From positions 124,001 to 188,000 of the forward strand of contig NZ_AUAR01000004.1 in NCBI RefSeq assembly GCF_000428825.1: a stretch of DNA of 64,000 nucleotides, in the 5' to 3' direction. Below the pieces are notes generated by a model. The model saw nothing but the letters and a program-made list of their open reading frames with translations, did not search any database and was not told the DNA's origin. Positions 17,537 to 25,893 of the stretch are shown piece after piece. Position 1 is the first letter of the stretch. Every line of letters starts with the position of its first letter. Source of the stretch: Desulfomicrobium escambiense DSM 10707 (GTDB lineage: Bacteria > Desulfobacterota > Desulfovibrionia > Desulfovibrionales > Desulfomicrobiaceae). The translations under genes and the position numbers were made by a program.

Positions 17537-19939
17537 ATGTCCTGGAACGCCCTTTTCAAGTTTCGCCTGTGCGTAGGGGCCCTGGCGGTGGCGACGCTCG
17601 TGATGACCCTGGGCTTCAATGTACTGCTGTCCGTGTCCACCCTGGACCGCTTGGCCACGGACTCCCTGCTGTCCGGATACCGGGCCGCGGGCGGGCACCT
17701 GGCCCAAAGCGTCGAGCGCGGACTGCGTTTCGGCAAGCCTCTGGAACAGTATGCGGGCATGGGCGAGATGCTGCGGGATCTGCAGGACGGGACTCCCGGC
17801 ATACTGGCCGCGGAAATCGTCGATGCCGGGGGGAATGTCCTCTATGCCGTCAGGGAGCAAGGAGGGCCGGGGGCGAATGAGGACCGCCAGGCCCGCCGGG
17901 CCCACGACCGAAACGTCCTCGGCGGAGGCACGCAGGGCGGCGGGCAGCAATATTGGGCCGGTCCGCGGACATACCGCATCGTTGTCGCCCTGCATCATAA
18001 CGGTGTTGTCGGCGGGGTTGCGCTCGAGGTTGCCGCAAGCCGGATCACTGCGGCCACGCAGGGATTCATCCGCTGGGCCGTGGCTCTGCTGGCGCTGGCC
18101 TGTCTCGTCGCAGGGGCGACCCTGGCGGCGTGGATCGGCCTGCTGACGAGTACGCCCGAAGCCCGCAGCAGGCTGGGACGGTCTCTGGGGATGACGCTGC
18201 TGGTGCTCATCGGGGGCATGCAGATCGCGTATTCCGCGGCCATGCTGTCGCTGTTCGACTCGTTCCTGCAGAACGCCATGCGCGACAAGGCGGCCCTGGC
18301 GGCCCGATTCCTCAAGCGCGATTTCGAGTACATCGTCCATAAGGGAGTCGACGTGCGCGGCCTGCAGGGCGGGAAGGAATTGCTGGAGCGGATCGTCGGC
18401 GACCATCCCGAACTGAGCGGGGCGTCGCTTTCGACCCCGGACGGCGTGAAGGTGGCTTCGGCCGGGAAAACGGACGACAGCGTCCCGGTTCTGGAGGAAT
18501 CCTTCGATCGCTACTGGCCGAGTCGTTTTCGGCAGCGCGAGGCGGTGCTGCACCTGCGCCTGTACATGAACCAGAGCCACCTGGCCGACAATGTACGGGC
18601 CCTTGGAGTGGACCTGGCCACATCCATGGCCATCAGCCTGCTCCTGCTGCTGGAACTGGCCAGGATCATGGGGCTGCTCTCCTCGCGCATGCTCCGTGCC
18701 ATGCCGGACCAGGCGCACGTCGATGGCGCCCCTCTCCGGGATTCCTCGGCGCAGGCGCTGCGCACGGGCGGCTTCCTCTTCTTTCTGGCCTACGACATGG
18801 GCATCTCGTTCATCCCCGTTCTGGCCCGGGCGCGTTATGCGCCGCTGTGGGGGCTGCCTGAGCAGGTGCTGGTCGGCTTGCCCATTTCTGCGGAGATGAT
18901 CTGCGCCGGCGCGGCTCTGCTCGTCGCCGGCATGGTTTCCGAACGCTTCGGATGGCGCACGACCTTCGTCGTCGGTGTGGCGGCGGCGGCCATGGGGTTG
19001 TTCGTGGGTGGGGCGTCGGCCTCCCTGGGCGGCCTGATCGCCTCGCGCGGGATCTGCGGCTTTGGGTTCGGTCTGGTGCTCATGGCCGCACAGATCGGCA
19101 CCCTCGACGAGGAGGATGCCGGTTACAGCCTGGCTGGGGTGTTCGCGGGCATATTCGCGGGCAGCATCTGCGGCGCAGCCATCGGCGCGCTGCTGGCCGA
19201 GCGCATCGGTTTCGATCTCGTCTTTTCCGTGGCGGCGTGCCTGATCCCTGTCGCGCTGCTGATCCTGTTCTTCGGCCGCCCGCGACGCGTCAGCGGCGGT
19301 CTGGCACACGCGCCAGCCCACGGTGTGGCGCCCGGTGGGGCTTCAGGGGAGGCATGGAATTTCCTGCGCGATCCGCGCATGCACGTCCTGCTCGGCATGA
19401 TCGGCATCCCCGCGGCGCTGTGCCTGACCGGTTTCCTGCATTACCTGCTTCCGCTCATGCTGACCGAGGTCGACACGAGCCCGTCGGACATCGGCCGCCT
19501 CTTCATGCTCTACGGCCTGTGCTTCATTACGGTGGGGCCTATGCTGGGGCGATGGCTCGACCGTTCGCCCAGGAAGGATTTGTTCGCCATGTGCACGGGC
19601 CTGCTGTCAGGCGCGGCGCTGCTGATCTTCGCGGTTTCGCCGACATTGACGGCGGCCGCGCTCTCGGTCGCCGTCATCGGGACAGCGCAATGCCTGGCCG
19701 CCCCTGCGACCATGATGTGCGTGATCGGCCTGGCTTCTTCCCGGAGGCTGGGCCGGGGAAAAACCGCGAGCGTGTACCGTACGCTGGAGCGTTCGGGGCA
19801 GGTGCTCGGACCCGTTCTCTTCGGCGTGGCGCTGGTGCGCTGCAGCGTGACCTGGACCTTGGTCGCGGCCGGGGTTACGGTCTGTGTTCTGGCACTGGCC
19901 TTTCCCCTGTGCTGGCGAATCAGCCGCGGGCGGCAGTGA
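17537..19939 (+). CDS. MFS transporter with N-terminal double extracytoplasmic sensor region
   Basis: 800 residues, about twice the usual MFS length. Residues 1-30 contain a first membrane helix, followed by a periplasmic segment of about 135 residues (to ITAATQGFIR), two helices, a second periplasmic segment of about 110 residues (FLQNAMRDKAALAARFLKRD to LYMNQSHLADN), another helix, and from about 410 a 10-12 helix MFS domain (GLVLMAAQIGTLDEEDAGYS, LAERIGF, GPMLGRWLDRSP, VYRTLERSGQVLG). The duplicated helix-sensor-helix front resembles receptor input modules, so transport may be gated by an external ligand. The binding protein encoded 3 bases upstream is the obvious partner. It overlaps the convergent formyltransferase-like gene by 20 bases. 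Substrate unknown; efflux of the cluster product is possible. Confidence 0.8.
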   Translation: MSWNALFKFRLCVGALAVATLVMTLGFNVLLSVSTLDRLATDSLLSGYRAAGGHLAQSVERGLRFGKPLEQYAGMGEMLRDLQDGTPGILAAEIVDAGGNVLYAVREQGGPGANEDRQARRAHDRNVLGGGTQGGGQQYWAGPRTYRIVVALHHNGVVGGVALEVAASRITAATQGFIRWAVALLALACLVAGATLAAWIGLLTSTPEARSRLGRSLGMTLLVLIGGMQIAYSAAMLSLFDSFLQNAMRDKAALAARFLKRDFEYIVHKGVDVRGLQGGKELLERIVGDHPELSGASLSTPDGVKVASAGKTDDSVPVLEESFDRYWPSRFRQREAVLHLRLYMNQSHLADNVRALGVDLATSMAISLLLLLELARIMGLLSSRMLRAMPDQAHVDGAPLRDSSAQALRTGGFLFFLAYDMGISFIPVLARARYAPLWGLPEQVLVGLPISAEMICAGAALLVAGMVSERFGWRTTFVVGVAAAAMGLFVGGASASLGGLIASRGICGFGFGLVLMAAQIGTLDEEDAGYSLAGVFAGIFAGSICGAAIGALLAERIGFDLVFSVAACLIPVALLILFFGRPRRVSGGLAHAPAHGVAPGGASGEAWNFLRDPRMHVLLGMIGIPAALCLTGFLHYLLPLMLTEVDTSPSDIGRLFMLYGLCFITVGPMLGRWLDRSPRKDLFAMCTGLLSGAALLIFAVSPTLTAAALSVAVIGTAQCLAAPATMMCVIGLASSRRLGRGKTASVYRTLERSGQVLGPVLFGVALVRCSVTWTLVAAGVTVCVLALAFPLCWRISRGRQ

Positions 19940-20789
19940 CCATCCGCTCCAGTTCCGGCATGAGGGCGTCCTGCCGGCCGTGCGGCAGATACAGGCTGAG
20001 AAGGTCCAGGTAATCCTGCTGGTCCACGAGATTGCCGTCATCGGCGAGAAAGCGGTCGAATTCCGCTTCGGTGGGGTAGCAGAAGTACCGCTGCGCGGAT
20101 TTGTCCTGGAGGGAGCCCGGCAGGAGCTGTCCGGCTTCAAGCGTCGGCAGATGGCGGCGGAAGGTTTCCGTTCCGGCGAAATAGGTCTGCACGAAGTTCC
20201 ACAGCAGGCAGCGGGAATAGTCGATTTCGGTCCAGCCGATGTCGACGATGGCTCCGTTGTCGATCTCGGGGTCGATGTGAAAGAGGGTGCACCCCGAGCG
20301 TTCGTGCCGCATCCGCATGGCCTGGAAGGGGCCGCACAGCCCCCGGATCTGCGGTAGCTGCCCGGGATGGAGGCCATAGGCGCCGAGGCGGGGAATCCGG
20401 AGCATCTCTTCCGGAAGGATGTAGTCGTAACGACAGGACAGGATGAGGTCGGGCGCGAGACGCAGCATGGCCTCGACGGCCTGGGGCGTGCGCGGGCAGC
20501 CCCACAGTTCCACCTGTACGCCGTGGGTCGCAGCCAGCCCCGCGGGGGTCTGGAAGGCGGCGTGACTTCCGCGGGGAAACATGGAGTCCAGCCAGGGATA
20601 AAGGTTGGCCACGGGCAGGTCACGCTCATGCTTCAACAGCAGTCCGGCGAGGGGATTCTGCCGCTCGGCCTTGAGCACGAGATCGGACAGGACGACATGA
20701 ACCTCATGCCGCGGCGCCAGGATGTTCACCAGTCTGTTCAGGGCCAGATTTCCGGCCAGGTCGTGCTTGCCGCAGATGACGATTTTCAA
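19920..20789 (-). CDS. Formyltransferase-fold protein (methionyl-tRNA formyltransferase N-domain like)
   Basis: 289 residues, last gene of the minus-strand tailoring operon. The centre matches the formyltetrahydrofolate-dependent formyltransferase core: YDYILPEEMLRIPRLG, GLHPGQLPQIRG and EIDNGAIVD. Aligned by hand with Fmt (INVHGSLLPRWRG, LDTGDML), the catalytic His and Asp are present, but the Asn before the His is Gly here. The protein may therefore use a variant mechanism, have another acyl transfer role, or be inactive. In NRPS clusters such enzymes formylate an amine of a precursor or of the N-terminal residue. No C-terminal tRNA-binding domain is present. The neighbouring phosphopantetheinyl transferase ends 42 bases upstream of its start. 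Confidence 0.78.
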   Translation of the reverse strand: MKIVICGKHDLAGNLALNRLVNILAPRHEVHVVLSDLVLKAERQNPLAGLLLKHERDLPVANLYPWLDSMFPRGSHAAFQTPAGLAATHGVQVELWGCPRTPQAVEAMLRLAPDLILSCRYDYILPEEMLRIPRLGAYGLHPGQLPQIRGLCGPFQAMRMRHERSGCTLFHIDPEIDNGAIVDIGWTEIDYSRCLLWNFVQTYFAGTETFRRHLPTLEAGQLLPGSLQDKSAQRYFCYPTEAEFDRFLADDGNLVDQQDYLDLLSLYLPHGRQDALMPELERMVTAARG

Positions 20790-20831
20790 GCCAATCTCCG
20801 CCTTTTCGTGTTGTGCATTCGCGTGTTGCGC

Positions 20832-21596
20832 TCAGGCCGGACCCGGTGCCGCACCGGGTGCCGTCGCCTCCAGGCTCGCCAGCAACCGGTCGCGCGAGGG
20901 CGTGACGAGCCTGGTCGGGACGCCGTGGGGCAGTCCGGCCACGGTCAGCCAATAGCCTTCCGACAGCGGCAGGTGACGCCAGCGGATGCCGTTGGAGACA
21001 CCGTTTCCCGAGGTGTCGATGCGCAGCGGATCATCCAGAAGGCCCGTGCCGGCGGCCTTGAGGACCGCCTCCTTGATCGTCCAGCGTCGGATCAACTCCG
21101 AGGCGGGAACGGCTGCCTGCCTGATTTCCTCACGTTCCCGCGCAGAGAATACGAGACGGAAGTCCTCCGCCTGCATTGGCCTGATTTCCTCCGCATCCAC
21201 GCCGATGCCATTTGCGGCGCGGGCCGGGCCGATGCCTCCGACGGCCCACCGACCTGCGTGGCTGATGCTGACCGGGCGGGAACTGCCGAAAATCCACGGT
21301 CGTCCCTGCGGTTCATGGCGCAGGGAATCCAGTCCGGTCCGCAAGTCCCAGCCGTCCAGGAGCCCGAGCCCGAAGGCGAGGAGCAGCCTGGCCAGGATGC
21401 GGCGCTGCCGGTCCAGGCTCAGACGGTTGCGGCGGATGGAGAGGGCCTGCTCCTTCGGGATGAGGTCGAGGAGGGACGCTTCGTGGCTGCGCTCCAGGAT
21501 GCCTATGTCTGCTGCCAGAACCAGAACCTCGCGGGAAGCCGGCGGCTCTGGCCGGTGCTGGATTTCAGACGCGTCGGGAGGGTGTTCACCCCGCAT
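20832..21596 (-). CDS. Sfp-type 4'-phosphopantetheinyl transferase
   Basis: 254 residues. It carries the family hallmarks: substrate motif near SISHAGRWAVGG, the Mg-binding GIGVDAEEI, and WTIKEAVLKAAG. It transfers phosphopantetheine from coenzyme A to the Ser of carrier domains, so it should activate the carriers in the two assembly-line proteins. The start overlaps the type II thioesterase by 11 bases, which supports a shared operon. The N-terminal 25 residues are poorly conserved-looking, and a later start is possible. The C-terminus ends in an Ala/Pro-rich tail. Confidence 0.9.
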   Translation of the reverse strand: MRGEHPPDASEIQHRPEPPASREVLVLAADIGILERSHEASLLDLIPKEQALSIRRNRLSLDRQRRILARLLLAFGLGLLDGWDLRTGLDSLRHEPQGRPWIFGSSRPVSISHAGRWAVGGIGPARAANGIGVDAEEIRPMQAEDFRLVFSAREREEIRQAAVPASELIRRWTIKEAVLKAAGTGLLDDPLRIDTSGNGVSNGIRWRHLPLSEGYWLTVAGLPHGVPTRLVTPSRDRLLASLEATAPGAAPGPA

Positions 21597-22449
21597 GGTG
21601 CAGTCCGGAAATGGTTTGCGTCATGTGCGCTGCCAAGGCTTCCCAATGGTCCTGGAGATAAAAGTGGTTGCCGCGAAAGGCGTGCATGGAGAAGCCGCCT
21701 GTCGTGTATTTTCTCCATCCCCGGGCAACGGGTTCGCCCACGGCGTCCTGGTCGCCCAGAAAGACGGCGATGGGAACGGGCAGCGGCGGAACAGGTTCGG
21801 GACGCCACGAGTCGAGGGCCGTGAAGTCCGCGTGGAGGATCGGCGTGAGGTAGGCGCGGAATTCGGCGGAGGCGGCGATGGACGTCGGGATTCCTCCCAG
21901 CTGCTCCACGTGCCGCCACAAATGCTCCGGGGAAAGGGACGATACGGGGGCGGACGATTTGCGCGTCATGGCGTCGGGCGGCGCGCAGGCCGAGACAAAG
22001 AGGGCCTGCGGCAGCGGCAGGCCGGCCGCGCGCGCCTGCATGGTGCAGAGCAGGGCCAGCAGTGCGCCCATGCTGTGTCCGAAAATCGCGTAGGGTGCGG
22101 TCCGCGCCACGGGCGCGATGTGGCGGAAGAGATCGTGTACGATGTCGTCCATGTTCGTCGCCAGGGGCTCCCGGCTGCGTCGTCCCCTGCCCGCCATCTC
22201 CAGGGGTTGGAAGGCGACGTGACGCGCGGGGAAGCTCTTCAGCTTCGCGTAGTAGGTTGCGCTCCCGCCGGCGTGGGGGATGCAGAACAGGGTCGTCCGC
22301 GGTGCGTCCGTTTCGAGTGGCGCTGCGGAATCTGTCCTTGCAAGGAACCGGCCCGGGCCGCAGCCGGACATCGTGGGGCCGGGGAGCACCACCTGGAGCG
22401 TCTCCGCGTTTTCCTCTGGCTCATACCTGCGCATCAGAACGATACCCAT
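21586..22449 (-). CDS. Type II thioesterase (external editing thioesterase)
   Basis: 287 residues from ATG 22449; a second ATG at 22434 lies exactly at the end of the preceding gene and is an alternative. The alpha/beta hydrolase pattern is clear: FCIPHAGGSATYY near residue 56, nucleophile GHSMGA near 124, acidic residue region FLGDQDAVGEP, and His in RGNHFYL. Enzymes of this family remove wrongly loaded or stalled acyl groups from carrier domains. It is separate from the thioesterase domain at the end of the NRPS protein and overlaps the genes on both sides. Confidence 0.9.
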   Translation of the reverse strand: MGIVLMRRYEPEENAETLQVVLPGPTMSGCGPGRFLARTDSAAPLETDAPRTTLFCIPHAGGSATYYAKLKSFPARHVAFQPLEMAGRGRRSREPLATNMDDIVHDLFRHIAPVARTAPYAIFGHSMGALLALLCTMQARAAGLPLPQALFVSACAPPDAMTRKSSAPVSSLSPEHLWRHVEQLGGIPTSIAASAEFRAYLTPILHADFTALDSWRPEPVPPLPVPIAVFLGDQDAVGEPVARGWRKYTTGGFSMHAFRGNHFYLQDHWEALAAHMTQTISGLHHAG

Positions 22450-23573
22450 CCGGCATTTTCATCGATGTCCTGCAGGATGATGCGGGACGCGAGTTCGGTC
22501 TGACCCGATCGGCCATGCAGCTGTTTGAGCACGATCCTGCCGTCATGCATGCCGCAAATTTCGAGCTTGCCGATGTCGTGACCGATGATGAATTTGAAGC
22601 GCTTTCCGTATCCATCGAGCCGCTGCCTGGCCGCGTCGACGATCTCGATCCCCCGTTTCAACGGAATCTGGAAATGGTGCCGGACCCTCGCCACTGGCAT
22701 GCACTGGTACAGATAGTACGGATTGACGCCGATGCGCAGCAGGCCGCGCATCAGGTGTACGATGCTGTCCGCGGAATCGTTGACGCCGCGCAGCAGCACC
22801 GCCTGGTTGTTGACCGTGATCCCGCGTCGTCTGAGCCCATTGACCGCCTCGGTGGCGGTGGGGGAGATTTCGTTGCTGTGGTTGAAGTGCGTCGGCAGAT
22901 AGAGAGTTTTCCTCTCGTTGAATTCGTCCAGCAGGTCCAGAAGCTCCCTGTCGAAAAGGCGCAACGGATAGGTGACCGGAACCCGCGTTCCGATCCGCAC
23001 GAAATCCAGGTGGTCGATTTCCGCAAGGGACATCAGCAGTTGCCGGAGCAGGGAAGTGGGCAGCATCAGCGGGTCGCCTCCGGAGATGACGACATTGGTT
23101 ATTTCCGGATGTTGCGCGATATAGCTGACGGCGCCGGCGAAGCGTTCTGAACTCCTGTCCCGGGTCCGCCCGACGGTCCTCCTGCGGAAGCAGTGGCGGC
23201 AGTACATGGCGCAGTACTCTGATGCCACGATCAGCGCCGTGTAGTCGTATTTGTGCAGGAGCCCGTGCCCCTTGTCGTGGCTGTCGTCCCCGTAGGGGTC
23301 CTGGGTGGTTTCCCCCATGGCTCCGGCCACGATAAGCTCGTCGGCGCAGGGGAAGCACATTTTGCGGATGGGATCGTCAGGATCGCTGGGGTCAATCAAG
23401 CTCAGATAGTATCGCGGTATGTTGACTGGATGAATCTGGGCGACCTCCCTGAGCGCCGCTTCTTCCTTTGCAGTGTCGGGGAAAAGTTCCTGAAGTTGAT
23501 TTATGCTGACAATATTATTCTTCAGCTCTTCTATCCAGTCGATATTTTTCCAGTCAATATTGTTGAATAGCAT
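22434..23573 (-). CDS. KamA-family radical SAM aminomutase-like enzyme
   Basis: 379 residues. CAMYCRHCF near residue 121 is the CxxxCxxC cluster of radical SAM enzymes, followed by VVISGGDPL, GTRVPVTYP and THFNHSNE, all typical of lysine 2,3-aminomutase relatives. A candidate PLP lysine is in DIGKLEI. The two Asp residues that hold the lysine side chain in clostridial lysine aminomutase (in CDLS and FVVDAP) align by eye with other residues here (YQCMPVA, FIIGHD), and the Lys/Asn pair reported for glutamate aminomutase is not obvious either. The substrate is therefore open. As first gene of the minus operon with thioesterase, phosphopantetheinyl transferase and formyltransferase-like genes, it may provide a beta-amino acid building block. 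Confidence 0.85.
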   Translation of the reverse strand: MLFNNIDWKNIDWIEELKNNIVSINQLQELFPDTAKEEAALREVAQIHPVNIPRYYLSLIDPSDPDDPIRKMCFPCADELIVAGAMGETTQDPYGDDSHDKGHGLLHKYDYTALIVASEYCAMYCRHCFRRRTVGRTRDRSSERFAGAVSYIAQHPEITNVVISGGDPLMLPTSLLRQLLMSLAEIDHLDFVRIGTRVPVTYPLRLFDRELLDLLDEFNERKTLYLPTHFNHSNEISPTATEAVNGLRRRGITVNNQAVLLRGVNDSADSIVHLMRGLLRIGVNPYYLYQCMPVARVRHHFQIPLKRGIEIVDAARQRLDGYGKRFKFIIGHDIGKLEICGMHDGRIVLKQLHGRSGQTELASRIILQDIDENAGWVSF

Positions 23574-23670
23574 TTTTTTTAATAAATGATAGGTGTGTTA
23601 GTTTCTTATTTTGTGAATTTTAAATTTAAAAAAATTTTAATTTTATGTGTGTTTAATTTTATTTCTGTGG

Positions 23671-23676
23671 ATTATA
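23671..23676 (-). promoter_or_regulatory. Candidate -10 box for the aminomutase operon
   Basis: Read on the minus strand this is a perfect TATAAT, about 100 bases before the aminomutase ATG, inside a stretch that is extremely A+T-rich for this genome. No good -35 hexamer lies 16-18 bases upstream, so an activator may be needed. No clear ribosome binding site precedes the ATG. Confidence 0.4.
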
Positions 23677-24052
23677 TTTCGATATCAGATCCATGTACGT
23701 GCGTATGGAGAATTCAGTCTGCCATCTACGTCGACATGTGTACCGGCTGGCCGCTGAATCGCGGAACATGCGCAGTCAAGTCGAGGCGCAGTTGCGTACA
23801 TCGCGTAAGACGTCTGCTCCAAGGCCAAGGGGTCGGACTCCGTTCGAGGGCGCGCACCCGGCGCTGTCCGAACGGACGTGACGTTGCCTGTTATTGCCAG
23901 AGAATTCAAGCTCATAACCGGTCATCAAGCATGTGTCTGACGCAAGGCGGTCATTTTCTCCCGGTCGATGAGGGGTTGTCCTGCATTGCGCGGCGCCATC
24001 ACGCCCGCTCCGAACGGCCGCTGCGCAGCCCGCGGGTTCGCGCGGACGAAGG

Positions 24053-24078
24053 CGGGGCGGGGCCTGGGCCCCGCCCCG
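24053..24078 (-). terminator. Perfect 12-bp hairpin directly after the FemAB-like gene
   Basis: CGGGGCGGGGCC pairs perfectly with GGCCCCGCCCCG across a two-base loop. It starts immediately after the stop of the minus-strand gene ending at 24079. There is no strong U-tract, so it is a probable but not classical intrinsic terminator. Confidence 0.6.
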
Positions 24079-25146
24079 TCATGCATTGCTTCCGCTTCTG
24101 TACAATCTCTCGGCGTTGCTGAACTCCCTGTAGGCGTCCTGATCCAGGGGGAAGTCCCAGGAGCCGCAGCGGTATTCGATGCGGCCGCCGAAGCCGGTCT
24201 TGAAGCGGTACAGGCCGTAGAAGGGGTGGGACGGGTCCACGCCGGGCGAGACCGCGCCCATTTCGTAGGTCGTGCAGCTGCGTTCGCGGGCATGGCGCAT
24301 GGCTGTCCAGTGCATGAGGCTCGGGGCCATGAGGTTGCGCTTCGTATTGGCCGACGCGCCGTACAGAAAGTTCGCGGCGTTGCCGGAGATGCCGACGATG
24401 GCGCCGGCCAGGATGTCCCGTCCGTGCCGGGCGAGCAGAAAAAGCAGCTCCGAATGATCCGGCGACGAGGCCAGACTTTGGAACAGGGCGGCAAAATGGT
24501 CGTAGCCGCACTGTTTGAAACCGTTGCGGCGGGCCGTCTGGCAATACAGGGCGTAGAATTCCGGCAGCTTTTCCCGGCCTACGGTCTGTACCGTGACCCC
24601 TTTGCGCTGCGCCAGGCCGATGTTGTAGCGGGTCTTGGGCTTCATGCCGTCGAGGATGGCTTCCTCGCTTCCGCCGATGTCCACCACGAGGGAGCTGGCC
24701 ACGGTCAGGTCCTCGAAGGACTTGCGGATGTTCCAGTGCCGCGTGCCCATGTTCATGCGCATCTCGCGCACCCTGCCCTCCGGGAATGCCGTCCGTCCGC
24801 CCTCTCGCAGTTCGTCGGAATAGGGGGAGGTCCAGGGCAGGTCGTAGCGGATGAAGGCCACGCCCGGTTCCAGATGCCTGGCCAGGGCCAGGGAGAAGTT
24901 TTCGATGAAGGTCCCGTATTCCTCCTGCTCCGGCGCATGTTCGGGGCCCTGCGGCACGATGGCCACCGTTTTGTCCCCGAGGGTCTTGAGCAGCACGAGG
25001 ACGTCGCCTCCCGGCCCGCCCGTGGCGATGTCGAAGGCGCGGGGCCTCAGACCGAGGCGGGACTTGACCTGCGCCCAGTAGGGCGTCTGGAACAGAATGT
25101 CCGTCGGCAGCAGTGCGGCCGTTGTCTTTGACGAGAGATCCACCAT
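24079..25146 (-). CDS. FemAB-like GNAT-fold aminoacyltransferase
   Basis: 355 residues. TPYWAQVKSRLG at the start, FIRYDLPW, RHWNIRKSFEDLTVASSLVVD, MKPKTRYNIGLAQRKGVTV and the late YGASANTKRNLMAPSLMHW segment follow the FemAB/peptidoglycan bridge pattern of two GNAT-like lobes. Relatives transfer an amino acid from aminoacyl-tRNA to a lipid-linked or cell-wall acceptor; many Gram-negative members are uncharacterised. It is a single gene with a terminator hairpin at its 3' end and a 96-base gap to rnk. Whether it belongs to the biosynthetic cluster is doubtful because of the 505-base gap. Confidence 0.8.
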   Translation of the reverse strand: MVDLSSKTTAALLPTDILFQTPYWAQVKSRLGLRPRAFDIATGGPGGDVLVLLKTLGDKTVAIVPQGPEHAPEQEEYGTFIENFSLALARHLEPGVAFIRYDLPWTSPYSDELREGGRTAFPEGRVREMRMNMGTRHWNIRKSFEDLTVASSLVVDIGGSEEAILDGMKPKTRYNIGLAQRKGVTVQTVGREKLPEFYALYCQTARRNGFKQCGYDHFAALFQSLASSPDHSELLFLLARHGRDILAGAIVGISGNAANFLYGASANTKRNLMAPSLMHWTAMRHARERSCTTYEMGAVSPGVDPSHPFYGLYRFKTGFGGRIEYRCGSWDFPLDQDAYREFSNAERLYRSGSNA

Positions 25147-25242
25147 GTACTCCTCCGTTCGTGGCGGCGTTGAGGGTTGGCGAGGAACAGGGGGCCGTGC
25201 CCCCTGAAAACGCGACGATGGCCGCTTCGGCGGCGTATGATC

Positions 25243-25656
25243 CTAGAGGTCGTAGTTCCCGGAGCGTTCGGGCTGATCCACGACCTCCTTGATGACAAGG
25301 CGGAGCGTGCCGCCTCCGGGCCGGGGCCAGGGCATCTCGTCGCCCTCGGACAGGCCGAGCAGCGCGCTGCCCACCGGGGCGAGGATCGAGACCGTCTCCT
25401 CGTCGTTGTCGCGCGAGCCGGGGTAGACGAGCTTCAGGCAACGCTCCCCGCCTGACGGCTGTAACTCGAACCGAACGGTGGAATTCATGGTCACCACCGT
25501 CGGTGGGACCTGCCTCGGGTCCACTCTGACGGCGCGGTCGAGTTCCTCGGCGAGTCCGGCCTTGGCCGGGAATGCCACGGAGGACAGGGAGTCCAGCAGA
25601 ATCTCCAGGCGCTCGGCGTCCTGGGTCGTAATGATGATTTCGGGTTTCGTGCTCAT
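25243..25656 (-). CDS. rnk: Rnk-like GreA/GreB-family RNA polymerase-binding regulator
   Basis: 137 residues from the ATG at 25656, which has AGGAGG four bases upstream; a GTG two codons earlier is unlikely. The N-terminal half is a short coiled region (TTQDAERLEILLDSLS). The C-terminal half is the FKBP-like GreA/B domain (VTMNSTVRFEL, VSILAPVGSALLGLSEGDEM, LRLVIKEVVDQPE). Rnk binds RNA polymerase in competition with GreA and lacks the long coiled coil, as here. The upstream region contains a small ORF and a strong terminator, so expression may be attenuated. Confidence 0.87.
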   Translation of the reverse strand: MSTKPEIIITTQDAERLEILLDSLSSVAFPAKAGLAEELDRAVRVDPRQVPPTVVTMNSTVRFELQPSGGERCLKLVYPGSRDNDEETVSILAPVGSALLGLSEGDEMPWPRPGGGTLRLVIKEVVDQPERSGNYDL

Positions 25657-25720
25657 GGTCACCTCCTGGGCGCATGTGCTGCAAAAGGTTCGGGCCCGGC
25701 CGTGCGGGATGCAGGGGGCG

Positions 25721-25753
25721 AAAAAAAAGGGGGCATGCCGATGACACGCCCCC
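25721..25753 (-). terminator. Intrinsic terminator upstream of rnk
   Basis: On the minus strand a GGGGGCGTG arm pairs with CATGCCCCC (one mismatch) and is followed by eight T. It lies 30 bases after the 22-codon ORF and 65 bases before rnk, the position expected for an attenuator or for the end of a small transcript. Confidence 0.82.
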
Positions 25754-25783
25754 AGGTACTAGACCGGAATCTTCAGGGCGTGG

Positions 25784-25852
25784 TCAGGTGCCCACGGGGC
25801 GACGCAGCACGACGGCAACGGCTGCACGGTTGAGTTTGACGCACTTGGACAT
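25784..25852 (-). CDS. Candidate 22-residue leader peptide or small protein
   Basis: An ATG at 25852 with AGGAG six bases upstream opens a 22-codon frame that ends at TGA. The peptide is basic (Arg/Lys-rich) with a run of Ala/Val and the segment VVLRRP. It lies between two intrinsic terminators and before rnk. Short basic peptides with Arg-X-Arg-like segments can stall ribosomes in attenuators, but no stalling evidence is available from sequence. It could also be a stand-alone small protein. Confidence 0.45.
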   Translation of the reverse strand: MSKCVKLNRAAVAVVLRRPVGT

Positions 25853-25893
25853 GGCTGCTCCTGAACGAAAACGCCTTTCGGGTTTGCACGGTA

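Larger units (their letters stand above)
23574..24078. other. 505-base intergenic region at the edge of the biosynthetic cluster
   Basis: The first roughly 125 bases are almost entirely A and T, unlike the rest of the window; the remaining 380 bases return to normal composition. I see no convincing gene in it: short frames lack ribosome sites and recognisable products. The right end holds a long G+C hairpin. It marks the boundary between the cluster and the envelope genes. Confidence 0.6.

Noticed and set aside
16730-19321. 863-codon minus-strand frame opposite the sensor-MFS gene
   Set aside because: Low-complexity Arg/Gln/His-rich product with no ribosome site; the plus strand shows membrane helices and MFS motifs.
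23581-24122. 178-codon plus-strand frame in the A+T-rich gap
   Set aside because: Mixed composition, no ribosome site, no recognisable domain, and it runs through a hairpin into the FemAB-like gene on the other strand.
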